Source: Golubevia sp. BC0850
Lineage: Eukaryota; Basidiomycota; Exobasidiomycetes; Golubeviales; Golubeviaceae
Length of the DNA: 64,000 bases
Assembly (NCBI GenBank): GCA_012976225.1
Contig: JAAVVG010000002.1
Coordinates: 1,054,001-1,118,000, forward strand
Direction: 5' to 3'
A program made the translations under genes and the position numbers. The notes beneath the pieces are model-generated. The model was not told the DNA's origin and made no database searches. It worked only from the letters and a program-made list of their open reading frames with translations. Position 1 is the stretch's first letter; each line of letters opens with the position of its first letter. Shown here piece by piece: positions 39,061 through 50,716 of this stretch.

Positions 39061-40215
39061 TCAGATCTCGAGCTCCCACGACGGCTTATGAGTCCACTCA
39101 ACGACTGTTTCTACTAGTTCCTTGAGCTGCTTCAAGTTTTTGGGACTCATTTGTTTGAAAGGAACCGCGAGTCTCTTCAGAGGTTCCATCCGTACTCCTT
39201 CGACCTCGACTCCAGCTTCGACGTTGTTGCTTCTTGCTTGAAGGAAGCCCACCAATTCTTCGTGATAGTGATTCAAAAGCGAATAACTAAGAGCTTGTAG
39301 ACGAGGACATCTAGATGCGGCATTAGTTTCCTCCGTAGGAGCTCGCATTACCTTCATTTCATCGATTGGAGGGAGTCCGGAGAGTAGGTAGTAGGAAGAT
39401 AACTTCGAGATCGAGGATACTACCATCCAGGCTGGAAAGCTCTTTAACACACCTCTTCCATTCAGCTCCAGCACCTCTAGGAGTGGTAAACGGAGGGGAG
39501 CGACCACATCGCTTTCTCCGTTAAGAGCGATGAAGAGATGTTTGATGGTTCCGGCACTGTGGCTAAGGATCTCTCTCCAATCTGAATGGCTTCTTAGAGA
39601 GAATGGAACAGCGAGAGGGGTCAGATTCTGGAAGATGACCGGTTGTTGCTGAGGAGGAATCGAGATCGATGGAATCCAAAGGACCTGGAGTGGTGAGATT
39701 CCATCTTCGATGAATCTGCGAACTTCTGTCTTCCTCAGTAGGCGAACCTTAGGAAGATCTACATCATCGAAGGCTCTGAAATCCACCATGTTTCTACAGC
39801 TTGAAAAAATCTTCTCTTCTAGCTGCTTCAGTTTCTTGGATAATCCGAAATTCCAACCAATCACCAGAGAGAAGGCTTACGTTCGATCTTAGTAGTGTCG
39901 TGGTGAGTTGATCGAACAATGAGTATTCAGGGGATGTAAGCTGATCCTACCTCTCTTGAACTCAAGTGAAACCTCCTTGAGAGCCGAACCACTCTTCCCG
40001 TCGAAGAGCTCCAGGACGGATTCGTTCCATTTCAAGTCTCCCTTCTTCTCCAGTACTAGAAATTGCCAGAAGGCTCTGTTCTCGTCGATGATGTCTAGCC
40101 ACTGCTTGCAAACTACTCTGATCTTGAAAACCCGGTTCCCGTCGAGCCACTTGAAGGCGACGAAGAGGAGCTCAGATGGAAGAGAGTCGTTGATGGAAGC
40201 CAAATTGTGCAGCAC
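39061..40215 (-). pseudogene. F-box gene copy 3
   Basis: The F-box part (INDSLPSELLFVAFKWLDG, RVVCKQWLDIIDENRAF) and a 267-codon leucine-rich part (39864-39061, ending LVETVVEWTHKPSWELEI) are in different frames. Compared with copies 1 and 2 the join around 39860-39960 has small deletions that shift the frame, and no intron with good signals repairs it. There is no ATG at the position used by copies 1 and 2; GTG stands there. The long second part lacks the frame loss and TAA that break copies 1 and 2, so it decayed independently. An upstream first exon that supplies the start and a short intron remain possible. Confidence 0.65.
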
Positions 40216-40645
40216 CGTGAGCGGAAAAAGGGATAAGGGTAAGAAGAAGGAACCAAGGAGGATCAGAACTCGAAGACAAGAACCTACTTTCTGTTTGCAG
40301 ATGAGCTTGAAGAAGAGGGAAAGATTTTGATATGGATTGAGGTGGTTCCGTGGTTGGTCGGTTGTTCGCAGCTACGACTGCACCTGCCAAAATAGAGTGA
40401 ATTGAGCTCAGATAGTGAATATGAGAGACTAGCAAGGAATAATGAATCTGTTGAATGAAAGAATCCTCACAATCAAATCTTTGAGATGGACGGCTGATGG
40501 GAAGGAGAATTGAGATTGATGTGTCCGGCACAGCAGCAACTCTCCTCTCCCTCTCCCTCTCCCATGCCACATCCCCTTCTTTTCTTCAGAGTCAAGAAAA
40601 GGGAAGTCAAGCTCCCTTCTAAACTTTTCCTACCATCAGGTCAGA
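40216..40645. other. Divergent intergenic, F-box copy 3 / membrane protein
   Basis: The minus-strand side resembles the 5' flank of copy 1 (both have a caatccata-containing stretch). The plus side is the promoter of the membrane protein. No separate gene was seen. Confidence 0.4.
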
Positions 40646-42210
40646 ATGAGTTCACCTTCAAGTCAGGTGAAGCTGAATAAAGGCAAGCAGAGACAATTGG
40701 ACCCTCATCCTCAAGTAGTAACCAATCAAGAAACTTTTCTATCCGCTTCAACTTCTTCCTCCTCTTCTTCTTTCAAATCTTCTTTGAATGCATTATCAAT
40801 TCCTCAAATCCTTCCAGCCAATTCGACATCTTTCATTTCAGCTTCAAGAAGAGCCAGAAGACGATCCACCAAAAATAGATCCCTTTTGCTTTCATCAATC
40901 ATAGCAACCGTAGCTCTCCCACACTCTATCGGTGCCATTAATGTCACTTTACCAACAGATGGTTATGTTCAATGTGCGAACGCTGTCACTTATTTCACTG
41001 CAACAGGTCAGGTGGTAGTAGATGTTAGGTATAGTGAGTTGAGGTTGGTCCTCCCTTCTCGCCAAGAGCCTCCTCTCTCTTCAGAATCAGACGTCGTAGT
41101 CATGTTGAAGGGGATCAGAGTCAATGGAATGACAGTTGGGTTCTATTTCAATGGTGTCAGAATAAATTCGAGACACAGGGTGGGCAGGGAAGGAAAATGG
41201 CAAAGAACAACAGCTGGGTTTCAACCCTTCTGGCCACCAGGTATTACAGTCAAAGTTCGACAGAATGGCATTTTCAAGTGAAAAGATCAATTCAGGGAAG
41301 CTATGCGGAACTGGGAGTCGTGGAATTAAGAGTGATTCTTGGTCTTACCTCAATGAACGCTCTCTGACCTCCCATTTGTGATTCCCCCTTTCCCCCTCTT
41401 CACCTTTCTTCAGCCGATGATCTCGGACAAGCAATTAACGAAACGATACCAATCGGACAACAACTTTGGAATTGGTGAGTTACCTCTTGATTAAGTCCCA
41501 TTCCAATCCAACCTCACTCAAACCTCTCCTCCTTTTCCAGGACCTCTGTCAACATTCCAGCCGGAACTCCCTTCATCTTACTCCTTACCGATGAAATGGC
41601 CTATCCCTCATCAAATCCATCAACAGGTTTCAGAGCTCCTTATGCTCAATCTCTATCTCATGCAACGGTCCTACCCTCTCCAACTAACGATACTTCCTGT
41701 CTACGAGTTCGAACTCGACATCGATGGGAACCAAAAGGAGGAACAGGAATCGAAGGTCCAGTAATTGGAGGAGTTCTTGGAGGTTTATTACTCTTCTTCA
41801 TGGCTTTAATCTTTTGTATGTGTTGGAGAAGAAGAAGTGAGAAACATTCAAATGCAGGTTATGGAAATGGAAATGTTCAAGAAGAAAGTAGTGGTAGTGG
41901 TGGAGCTGGTTGGTCTTATATGGCAAATTTAGTTCCTGGTTTGACTCCTGCAAATGCTCCTGCTGGTACACCGACAGGTAGGAGGAGGAGAAGAGGATTG
42001 AGAACTAGAAGAAATGATGGTGAAGGTGACGTTGAACTTCCTAGTTATGGTCAAAGTCAAAAAGATGCTAAAGGTCCTCCTAAATATTTACATGAATTCG
42101 AAGATGATGAATACGAAGAGGAGTATTTGAGAGAGGATGGGAATGTTAGTTTGGATGGTGAGTTTGCAAAAAAAGAGGTAGTTGAACTCGTTAGAGCCAT
42201 TTGTCAGTAA
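40646..42210 (+). CDS. Single-pass membrane protein with Kre9/KNH-like ectodomain
   Basis: Exons: 40646-41006, 41214-41240 (27 nt), 41414-41474 and 41541-42210, giving 372 aa if the last exon runs to its stop. A Ser-rich, basic N-terminal region precedes a hydrophobic segment (SLLLSSIIATVALPHSIGA). Next comes an ectodomain with NVTLPTDGYVQCANAVTYFT and WTSVNIPAGTPFILLLTD, a pattern seen in fungal surface proteins related to Kre9/Knh and Ser-Thr-rich anchored proteins. Then come a membrane helix (GPVIGGVLGGLLLFFMALIF), a basic stop-transfer patch and a long acidic cytosolic tail. The function is unknown; a cell-wall or surface sensor is a guess. A good GTGAGT donor at 42158 could instead splice this gene into the methyltransferase part that follows, in frame. 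Confidence 0.7.
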
Positions 42211-42236
42211 TAGTCTGGAACTGACAGCTTTATTTC

Positions 42237-42243
<7 letters not shown>

Positions 42244-42278
<35 letters not shown>

Positions 42279-42291
42279 CATTTTTTTTTTT
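42244..42291 (+). repeat. Long poly-T tract (T35, CA, T11)
   Basis: Thirty-five T, then CA, then eleven T. It separates the membrane protein gene from a methyltransferase fragment and lies upstream of a tctttag acceptor at 42305. A tract of this length is a likely place for assembly error. Confidence 0.95.
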
Positions 42292-42305
42292 GGAAACGTC
42301 TTTAG

Positions 42306-43405
42306 ATATCGCTGACGTCTCAGTCGACCAAGCTAGGACGCGGTACGAAGAATTCAGAAGTCAAAGTCACAGAAGAACGTTTGACGCTGAGTTCTTTGCT
42401 TTTGATTGTTTCTCCGTGAGTAATAGGGCCCAAAGCTCCCTGATTCTTTGTCCATCTGGACTGAAAAAGATCGAGCTAAACCTTTATTTCTTCTGTCCCT
42501 CTTTGCTTTTCATCCACTTCAGCTACCTTTGGCAACCAAACTTCCGCCTCAGGTTCTTTCTCGACCATTCGACAACGTCTCACTTCAGTTCTGCATGCAC
42601 TACGCCTGGGAATCAGAACAGAAGGCAAGAGTCATGCTGGAAAACGTTTCTCGTTATTTGAGGTCAGGCGGGATTTTCTTGGGTACAATTCCTGACAGCG
42701 GGGAATTGAGGTGAGTTGTCGATAGCGAGGGATGACAGAGGTCAGGCATTTCAGAATTGAAGAGAAACTTTGAATCTGAAGAGGTTCATGCGTCCTCTAA
42801 GTTTTACCTTACTGAACGGTTTCCTCGTCTCTGTTCTTCCACAGACGGAGGCTTGAAGCCACTCCCACCCCTTCAGATCTTTCATTTGGAAATGACACCT
42901 ATAGGATCACATTCGACAAGAGAGATGGCTGGGCACCTTTTGGAAATCGTTATCATTTCTTCTTGGTGGACGCTGTTGACGTGCCTGAATTCGTGGTGGA
43001 TTGGGAGACGTTTGAGAGGTGAGTTCTTTTTCCTTGCGTTAGTTGTTCTTGAAAGACCCGATGCCTAAATCATCTAACCCTCTCTCTGCCTTTCCCACTC
43101 TTTCATTTCACAGTTTGGCTGATGAATATGGCCTGAACCTCCTCTATCGACAACCTTTCAGCTCAATCTTTCAGCAAGAAATCCAAGTTCCAGAATATCG
43201 TAATCACTTGAAACGACAGATTGGGCTGGATAATTGGAATAATCATGATATCCCTCAGGATATGTGGGAAGCTATCAGTGAGTAATTGGTGGTCGGTTGA
43301 TCATACAAAGCTCTGCAGTTGAACTGTGAGCTAACCTAACCTCTCCTCTCGCTTCTCTTCCTCTCTTTAGCGATTTACACTGGCTTCGCTTTCTTCAAAC
43401 GATGA
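42306..43405 (+). CDS. ABD1: mRNA cap guanine-N7 methyltransferase, C-terminal half only
   Basis: Exons: 42306-42415, 42523-42710, 42845-43018, 43114-43277 and 43371-43405, in frame to a TGA. The peptide reads DIADVSVDQARTRYEEF, FDAEFFAFDCF, RPFDNVSLQFCMHYAWESE, GGIFLGTIPDSGELR, FGNRYHFFLVDAVDVPEFVV and ends TIYTGFAFFKR. This is the SAM-dependent cap methyltransferase from just after motif I to its natural C-terminus. The N-terminal half, including the LGCGKGGD-type SAM loop, is missing. In its place are the poly-T tract and the neighbouring gene. It is therefore a truncated gene, a pseudogene, a fusion, or an assembly join. Confidence 0.85.
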
Positions 43406-43815
43406 GGCTGTCAGCCTTCTCTTTCGCGTTCGACAGGTGTTCCCTTCTCCACTTCCAACTCTTCTCTTGTTCTCGTTCCTCCTCCCCCCTCACCATACCA
43501 TCTGTAACTCTAATTGCAATCCCAGTTCGCATCTCAATTGAAATTGCTTCTTCTTTTTCCTCTCTCCACCCAATTCGAGGACCTCTTCGCGTCCAATCTC
43601 CTCTTTGCCTCCACAGCTGGATATTTTGCTCTCGAGATTCTCATTGTGTGTAAAATTTCATTGAAAGAGTTTCGAAGGTGGAACGTGGAATCTAGGACTC
43701 GTTCGCTCGACTAGTGGTGGTGACTACTGACAAGGGGTAACAGGGCTCAAGCAGTTCTTCACAGCGATCTTCCGAACCTCCTCTCTCTTCTTGAGAACAC
43801 TAGGCAAAAGGAAGG
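43406..43815. other. Intergenic, ABD1 / MIC60
   Basis: A hydrophobic open stretch (QFASQLKLLLLFPLSTQF followed by YFALEILIV) follows a cccag acceptor near 43523. No in-phase first exon was found and no family was recognised. Confidence 0.3.
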
Positions 43816-46662
43816 ATGAATCGAGCTACAACGATTTCAAGGCGATCTTGTCTAAACGCAAGAATCTCAAAAAACCTCAACCCTTCAACGGTCAGTAGCG
43901 TCTCGACACAGGATAGGAGGAGCAGAGTCAGAGGAGAGCAGAGCAGGCTTGTGGAAGGAAGAACTGCCTCCCAATCGAACCTATCCTATCCTCTCCTCTC
44001 CGAGGCCGATGCGATCTGAATTGGAGCATTTTCAGGCTAGATCAGTCAGATTCACATCAAAGAGTGTCTAAACCTACTTGAGCGAGGAGTACTGACTTCT
44101 TCTACTCCCCATCCTACTCCACTCCTCTCCTCTCCTCTCCTTCCGTTTCCTTCCGTTTCCTTCCGTTTCCCTTCGTTTCCTTCAGCGATCCTTCACTCAT
44201 GAATCAGTTCCACCTCCAAAGAGGAGTAGGTCCTTGGGATCAAGACTCTTCTTCACCACTTTGGTTGGAACGACGCTCTTCTATGGTGGAAGTTCAATCG
44301 CTGCCATGAACAATGACAGGTATCAAGGTGAGCCTAACATGTCTTGCGATCGATTCCATAAGAAGGAACATGCGGAAAGACGGAAGTTCATATCGGAAAG
44401 CGAGACGCTGGAGAAAGATTGAGGAGCTAAAGGGAGCAGGGCGAGAAGAAACTCAATGAGACTCAAGTCCTTCTCGAAACAAAAGATGGAATAGGAAGAT
44501 TTGGATTCTCAGGCATATCTGTAATTCGAAATGAAGAGGATCGGGGGTGATGGGGCCAGGGACAGAGCTGAGATAGATCTCGCGAGTGAACCAGATCGGG
44601 AGAGGAAGGAAGGGCTGGCAGGCTTGAATGGACATAGAAGCTGGACACATGGTGCAAGTCAGCGAGGCACCGCTTTGAGTGTAATCTTCTGAAAGAGTCG
44701 TCTACTCAGCCGCCTTAAAACAAGACGAGAGCAGCTCCTACCAGGAACATTCGAGATCTAACCGTCCCCTTCTCTCCTCTCCCCATCCCCTCCCCTAGAC
44801 TTCTTTGTCGAATCAGTACCACTCGGTTCAACCATTGTCGACTACCTAGAAACTCATGATATTTCCGCCGATCTCCAAGGAGTGAATCTAGGAGAATACG
44901 GAAACAAAGCAGTAGACCTTTCCAAGAATGCCTATGGATCAGTTTCAGAAGCAGTAGACCGAGTTCTTCATTCGGATTCTACGACTCTCAAACCTCTAGC
45001 TTCAGATGAAAGGGATGCAAGAGATCAATTAGCCGATGCCAGAAAGAGGGCTCAGAAGAGGTTTGATGAATTAGCCAACAAGGGTGAAGAAACCAAAGAA
45101 GACCTTAAGGAAAAGACTTCAAATTTAATTGAGAAAGCTAAGAATCTAGCTTCCAAAGCTGAAAAGGATGTTCTCAAAAAAGGGGAAGAAATGAAAGACG
45201 CAGCAGTTCAAAAGAAAGAGGAAGCAAAGAGATCTTTGAGATTGAAGAATAACAATGAAGCTGGAAAGAACAAGGCTTGGAATGAAGCTCTACCTGTTGA
45301 TCATTCTGCTCCAACTGGTTATGTCGCTCCAAGATCTGATAGACCTTTAAAAGCTAATGATCCAGAAGCTACTTTAAGAAACGATCCAGGTTTGAAAAGG
45401 TTACCTAGGTTAAGTCCTTCTATCTCTGCTTTATCTGCTTCTGAACCAATGGTTGCTCAATTAGCCTCTACTATTGATGAATTATCTGCTTTCTTAAAAG
45501 ATGAACCTGGAAAGGGAAGTGCTGCTAAATCAGTCATCCATTCTGCTCAGAAAGATCTTGAAGGATTGAACAAGAGACTGGAATTCATCAAGAAATCAGA
45601 ATCTGAGAGAGTTGATAGGGAATTGGAGAAGGTTAAATCTAAATTCGATGCTCAACTAGAAAAGACTGAAAAGGAAAGCTTGAAAGCTTTGAATTCGAAT
45701 GATAAGAAATGGGAGGAGGAAATGAAGTCGAATAGAGAGAAACAAATTAAAGAATACGAAGAGAAATTGAAATTGGAATTGACCACTCAAAGTGAAATCA
45801 TTAATGAGAGGTTAAGAGAAGAGGTTATCTCTCAAGGAATCGAACTTCAAAGGAGATGGATGAGAGAGTTGAAATCTAGAGTCGAGGAAGAAAGAGGTGG
45901 TAGATTGGCTAGATTAGAGGAATTAGCCACTGAACTTAAACAATTGGAGAGAATTCAAAGTGAGAACTCTACAATTTTAGATTCAACTACTAATGCCCAT
46001 ACTCTTTGGGCAGCAGCCAGAGCTGTTTCTTCAAAATTGAACGCTACGGACTCCGCAGATGAAGAAGCTTCTTTCGCAGGTTCAGAACTCAAGAAACCTT
46101 TCAGAGAAGAGCTCAGAGTCCTAAGATCTAAATCCGCTTCTCAAAATTCCAAGACTCTGGAGGCAGCCTTGGAGACTTTGGAGAATTCAGAATGTGCTGA
46201 TGTTGGAGTTGAAAGTCTCACTACTCTCTCTACTTGGTTTAATACTAGAGTAGCCCCTAGAATTCAAAAGGCTAGTTTGGTTCCTACTGATGGTACAGCT
46301 GGATTCTTATCTCATTTAACTTCTAGCATTTTATCTCCTATCATGTTTAAGAAAACTGGTTTCCCTGAAGGAACAGATACTCCGGCTGTGTTGGCTAGAG
46401 CTAGATATTATTTGGATAGAAAGGATTTGGATGGAGCTGCTAGAGAAATCAATTCTTTGGAAGGTTGGCCAAAGGCTTTGGCTAAGGATTGGCTGGAAGC
46501 TAGCAGAGCTAGATTGGAAGTTCAACAGGCTGTTGAGGTGAGTTGAAAAGGAATTGAGAATGAGTTCGTGGAAAACTTCGAAAAGCTGATTGTGTTTTTG
46601 TCTCCTTCATGATATAGGTCATCAACACGGAAGCTTCTCTAGCGACTCTTTCTGTTGTCTAA
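43816..46662 (+). CDS. MIC60: MICOS subunit Mic60 (mitofilin)
   Basis: Exons: 43816-43890, 44186-44327, 44799-46537 and 46618-46662, giving 666 aa in frame. The N-terminus is Arg/Ser-rich (MNRATTISRRSCLNARISK), fitting a mitochondrial presequence. It is followed by one membrane helix at about 46-65 (LFFTTLVGTTLFYGGSSIAA). A long charged coiled coil with Lys/Glu repeats comes next. The C-terminus carries the conserved mitofilin signature (ARARYYLDRKDLDGAAREIN, LEGWPKALAKDWLEASRARL, EVQQAVEVINTEASL). It organises crista junctions in the inner membrane. Introns 1 and 2 (295 and 471 nt) are long. The ATG was chosen because the first exon has a presequence and joins in phase. Confidence 0.94.
44141..44180 (+). 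repeat. 10-bp tandem repeat, four units
   Basis: Three exact copies of ttccgtttcc and one variant (cttcgtttcc) sit just before the 3' splice site of MIC60 intron 1 and enlarge its pyrimidine tract. Confidence 0.85.
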
Positions 46663-47248
46663 AGATCGAGTAGACATCGAAGCTCTGTTGCATCAGGAGA
46701 GTATCGCTGCTGTCAAGTCGAAATGGGACGAGCGAAGGAGAGAACAAGGATCAGAGGGGGCTGGAAGCTGCAATGTTGTATAGACACTCTTCTCTCTTCA
46801 AAAGTGCAGACCAAACACAGAATATCAAACGTTGTCATGATCGAATGATCATCAGCGACCTTGCTTGACTGACGGTTTGAAATGCTGGCTCGTTTGGCAT
46901 CTGGTACTGATTGAGGATCATCGTCAGGTCTCTTAGACAGCTTGATGAGTTTCTGTTCCCTTAGAATGGTCTCTACTGGTTGGAAAGAGAGGAAAGAGAA
47001 GAGTGAAGAAAGGAAATCATGGTTCAAAGGGGAAGATGATTCGCGTTTCTAGAAAAAGAGGAAATAATCGAGAAGGAGTTCACTTTCTGTTGATCAGACC
47101 AACTTGACAAGATTTCTCATCTGTTTCATTTGTCGAGGAAAGTTCTGGCAACAGTTGTTACAGCTCTTTAGAAGAGAGTCGAAAGATGACTTGGAGGTAC
47201 AGAACAGTACAAGTTAAAGATCCTTCTCCCACCAACCAGAAAAAAAAA
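46663..47248. other. Convergent intergenic, MIC60 / SDR
   Basis: 3' flanks of two converging genes. One short open stretch after the MIC60 stop (DIEALLHQESIAAVKSKWDE) looks protein-like but lacks a start and splice support. Confidence 0.4.
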
Positions 47249-48151
47249 TTACCAAGGGAAGATGCCTTCCCCACAAACAAAAATTCCAGTTTTTCCATCT
47301 TTATCCAAAGCAGCTTTCCCAATGATTTCAGCTCCAGATTGAGGGGTGTTTGGACCAGAGTTTCCATTCAACTCGGTGGCACAGTATCCAGGAGTGACGA
47401 CGACGACTCTCATGTCTGGCAGAGTATTAGAATAGTAAGCTGTGATTCCGTTCAGAGCGGATTTGCTGGAGTTGTAGGCAAGAGCGTTGGCCATCTTGTA
47501 AGGTGAATCTGGATTGAGTCTATCAGTCACTGATCCTAGCTCACTTCCGACATTGATGATGCTGGCCCTTTGCGTAGAGGTTCTGAGGATGACGAAGGAG
47601 GTGTCAAGCGACAGAGGACGTCAGTGGTTGTGTTTGGGTGTTCAGGGTTCCCTCGGAGAGATAGACTCACTTCAGAGCTGGAATGAAAGCCTCAGTGAGA
47701 GCAGTGACACCAAAAACGTTGACTTTGTAGGTTTGCTCCATGAGATCTTTTTTGTTGGATTCGTCAGACTCTGGGACTGTAGAGAGCTCAGGCAAAGGAG
47801 GTAGGGAGGAAGAGAAATGAGTCGTGTTGACTCAGAAAGATCGGTAACTCGCTTCTCAGCTGACAACTTACAATAGACTCCAGCGTTGTTTACCAGAATA
47901 TCTAAGGTCTTCAGATCGTCTAAAGCCGCAGCTTTCTTGACACTCTCGTCATCGGTGACATCGAGCTGAACGACTTTGACTTGAGAAGTTTCGTGGTTCT
48001 CTGGATTGCTTCTGAGCTTCTTTGCAGCTTCTTCACCTTTGTCGACAGATCTTGAGCCTAGAAAGATTTGATTGTTTGGGAATTGGAGAAGGTATTCTAC
48101 CAGGTAGAAACCTAGACCTTGATTGGCGCCTGAGATGAGAATTCTTGACAT
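47249..48151 (-). CDS. Short-chain dehydrogenase/reductase
   Basis: Exons in transcript order: 48151-47872, 47776-47671 and 47582-47249, giving 239 aa in frame, a classical SDR size. It has the Rossmann motif GANQGLG at 8-14, NNAG at 88-91, a catalytic serine in NVGSELG (142), and the YNSSK catalytic pair (Tyr165, Lys169), followed by TPGYCATEL, where the PG motif is typical. It should oxidise or reduce an alcohol or carbonyl with NAD(P)(H). The overall pattern is like the carbonyl-reductase type, but the substrate is unknown. It is likely cytosolic; no signal peptide is seen. Confidence 0.92.
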
Positions 48152-49063
48152 ACTTGACAGAAGGGTTTCTTGAGGGATATGGCTGTGTTAGGAGACTTCC
48201 AGTAAATTTGGAGTATTGAATGAAGAGATGGGGGGGAGGAAAGTCTCTATCGAGATTCCCCCCTTTTTATTTGCAACCTCGGCGCTCAGTTCGCTTCGGG
48301 TGTTGTGTAACGGGCGAAGTTCAACGTTACCGACGAGAGGATTGGTCAGAACGCTCGACCCTCCTCTGAAATCAAAGAGCAGTTGCGAAAGGAGTGTCAA
48401 TTCTAGTCTAGGGCGAGAATTAAAATAGTCCTTCAAATCGCAAGAGCTTTTCCGCAATCCAAGAACTTCTATAGTAAAGTGAAGGAACCTTCAACTTTCT
48501 GCAATTCATTCAAATCATGAGTAGCGTCAGGCAAGCCTGGCAAGTCCCCGACTCACTCTCTTTTATCTGAATCCTATAATCTTTTGACCTTTGTATCCAT
48601 GTCTATTGTGATAGCGGTCCAAAAAGGTCGAGGCAAAACCCAAGGCTGAATTCAAGCACGCGAACTTTCGGTTCCCTTTCGCTCTCGCCAGGTAGTTCGA
48701 GTTTTGGATCGAGGATTACTTTCTAGGAAAATTAATGACTACGATCTTCAGAGAACCTCTAGAACCCCAAAGTTGCGCTCTTCTCCTTCTCCCCAAATCG
48801 CCCCGCCCCTCTTAGCTCTCATGATCCCATACCTTTGCCCTTCCCAGAATTCACTTCGCTGTCTTTCGAAAAAGGAAAGGAAATAGCTCTTTCCGTTGAT
48901 GCTGTTCCCGAAGGCTCATCACTAAGGAAAAGGACAGATCCACTCATAAGTCGACGGACAGCGCTCTCCCTTTGTATCATCGCCAACTGACAGAGAAGAG
49001 AGGATGATTCAGGTCAGTTGGGATCCCACTCTCTTCCACTCAAAAGTAAAGGTGTTACGTCGT
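48152..49063. other. Intergenic, no gene seen
   Basis: 5' flank of the SDR gene and 3' flank of the F-box/LRR-like locus. Short open frames only, without recognisable domains or splice-supported chains. Confidence 0.4.
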
Positions 49064-50716
49064 CTACCCACCTGTTTCACCTACTTCCAAAGTCCTTAGC
49101 TTCACCTTGCCACTTTTGATCATCTCATTCCCTTGCAGGACTTCCCTTGCCTCTTTCCAACGTTTGAGCGACCGCTGGGAAGAAGTCACTGAACCTATAA
49201 TGTTGATCGGTCTAGATGGAACTACCATGTCTTTGAGAGCTAGAAGACCTTTGCTCGAGAGAATAGTAGATAGCAGGGTCTCTTCTGCGAAGTCTTCGTC
49301 CTGAGGATCAGGTTCGCTGAACCAGTAAAGAAGTAGATGAAGCACCTCAACTCTTGACAAGGAGGCAACCAGCTGCTCTCTCTTTATCAGATTAGACAGT
49401 AGAATGTCGTCCAGGTTTCAGATCTTCAGTGTCTTGAATTTCGAGAGATGCAAACTCATGGAGTTCGAGCAACGGATTGTAATGAGACGAAGGTGCTTCA
49501 TCGAACAATAAGATTCGGCGAGACCTGAGAGAAAGTCCACTGAGACTCTTGCTGTCGAACCTGCTCCAGAAGTAGTAAATGCGTTTCCGCCTATGATTTC
49601 CAAAGAATCGAGAGAGTTGGTGACCAGAAGAAAGTAATAAACGGCTGCTGTCTCTAAATTCCCTCCCGCCAAGCTACTCTCTTCACCTCGCCATCTTTTC
49701 CATCCTCTACTGTTGATGGAACCATCATCCCAGATAATATTTGGTCTGAGAGCTAGCTGCTTGACGTTTGATATCCCTTTGAAGGTTTCCGAGTTCTCCA
49801 AAAGATAAGCGAAGGCTGAGTAGTCTATATTGAAACCTAGAGAAGCTTGAATTAAGTCAGAGCAGAACACTATTGCCAATCAGATCAAGTGGGAAAGATT
49901 GGAGGCCAGGGGCAAGATTGAAGGTCAATTTGTGGGCAAGTGGCGAAGTGGAGAGACATGGGACTTTTCAACTCATCCAGGATCCAGATCATGCTCTGTG
50001 CTGCCATGTTCCATTTGTGATCTGCATCATTTGTGATCTGCACCAGAGCCCACAAAGAATCTCTTCAGGGAATGAGTCAGGAAAGGGAGTGGGAGGCTCC
50101 TTCCTTGGCTAATAGCCACTAGTGGGAACGAGAGGGTTTCACCTGCTAGGACTAGAGTCTGGAGGTTTTGACACTTGCTCAAAATGGTTCCCAACACTTG
50201 ATATTTAACTTCAGCTTGAGTCAGAATTCGCCCAGCCGCAAAAGTAAAACTGTACCATAGCCTATGAACATGGAGGGAATCGCTTTCTTCCTGAGTTGGA
50301 TTGGCTTTGAAGGGTCGCATCACCAGCTGCTGAATCTGGGTACCCACTTCTGTCTCTCTTTGAAGTAGAGAGTTGATCGATCCCATGGTGAGACTAGTGA
50401 AAGTAATGTTCTGGAGCAGGAAACGATGCCAACTGGAGTAGGCCGATCTCGAAGTCGAGGCAACAGAGAGAAGCCCAGAGTCTCTGAATCTGTCGACAGA
50501 AGAGTCAAGAAGACAAGAAGATGGTCAGAATTTGGATATAGGGAAAGTAAAGAGGCAAAGAACTTGAGGTCATATTCACCTTCTTCCTCTTTCTCTTTTC
50601 TCTTGAATCTCTTTCCAACCTTTTCCGCGCTCCTCTTCCTCAGCCCAGCTCCGGATGAATCCGACGACTAGAGGAACCAAATCTTCAGATAGAGTACTGA
50701 AGCTTGCTGGATTCAT
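49064..50716 (-). CDS. F-box/LRR-like protein, exon chain partly resolved
   Basis: A likely start at 50716 reads MNPASFSTLSEDLVPLVVGF, a usual F-box opening, up to a GTGAAT donor near 50580. After a gtcgacag acceptor near 50484 the frame continues FRDSGLLSVASTSRSAYSSW, HRFLLQNITFTSLTMGS and TQIQQLVMRPF, completing an F-box-like fold and entering leucine-rich repeats (KCQNLQTLVLAGE). Further leucine-rich parts lie at 49879-49418 (NVKQLALRPNIIWDDG, NSLDSLEIIGGNAF, MKHLRLITIRC) and 49360-49064. I could not fix all introns between 50100 and 49880. It probably acts as an SCF substrate adaptor. It is not closely related to copies 1-3. Confidence 0.5.

Noticed and set aside
40172-40570. Minus-strand 132-codon frame beside F-box copy 3
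   Set aside because: It overlaps the promoter of the membrane protein, is low complexity and resembles the non-coding 5' flank of copy 1.
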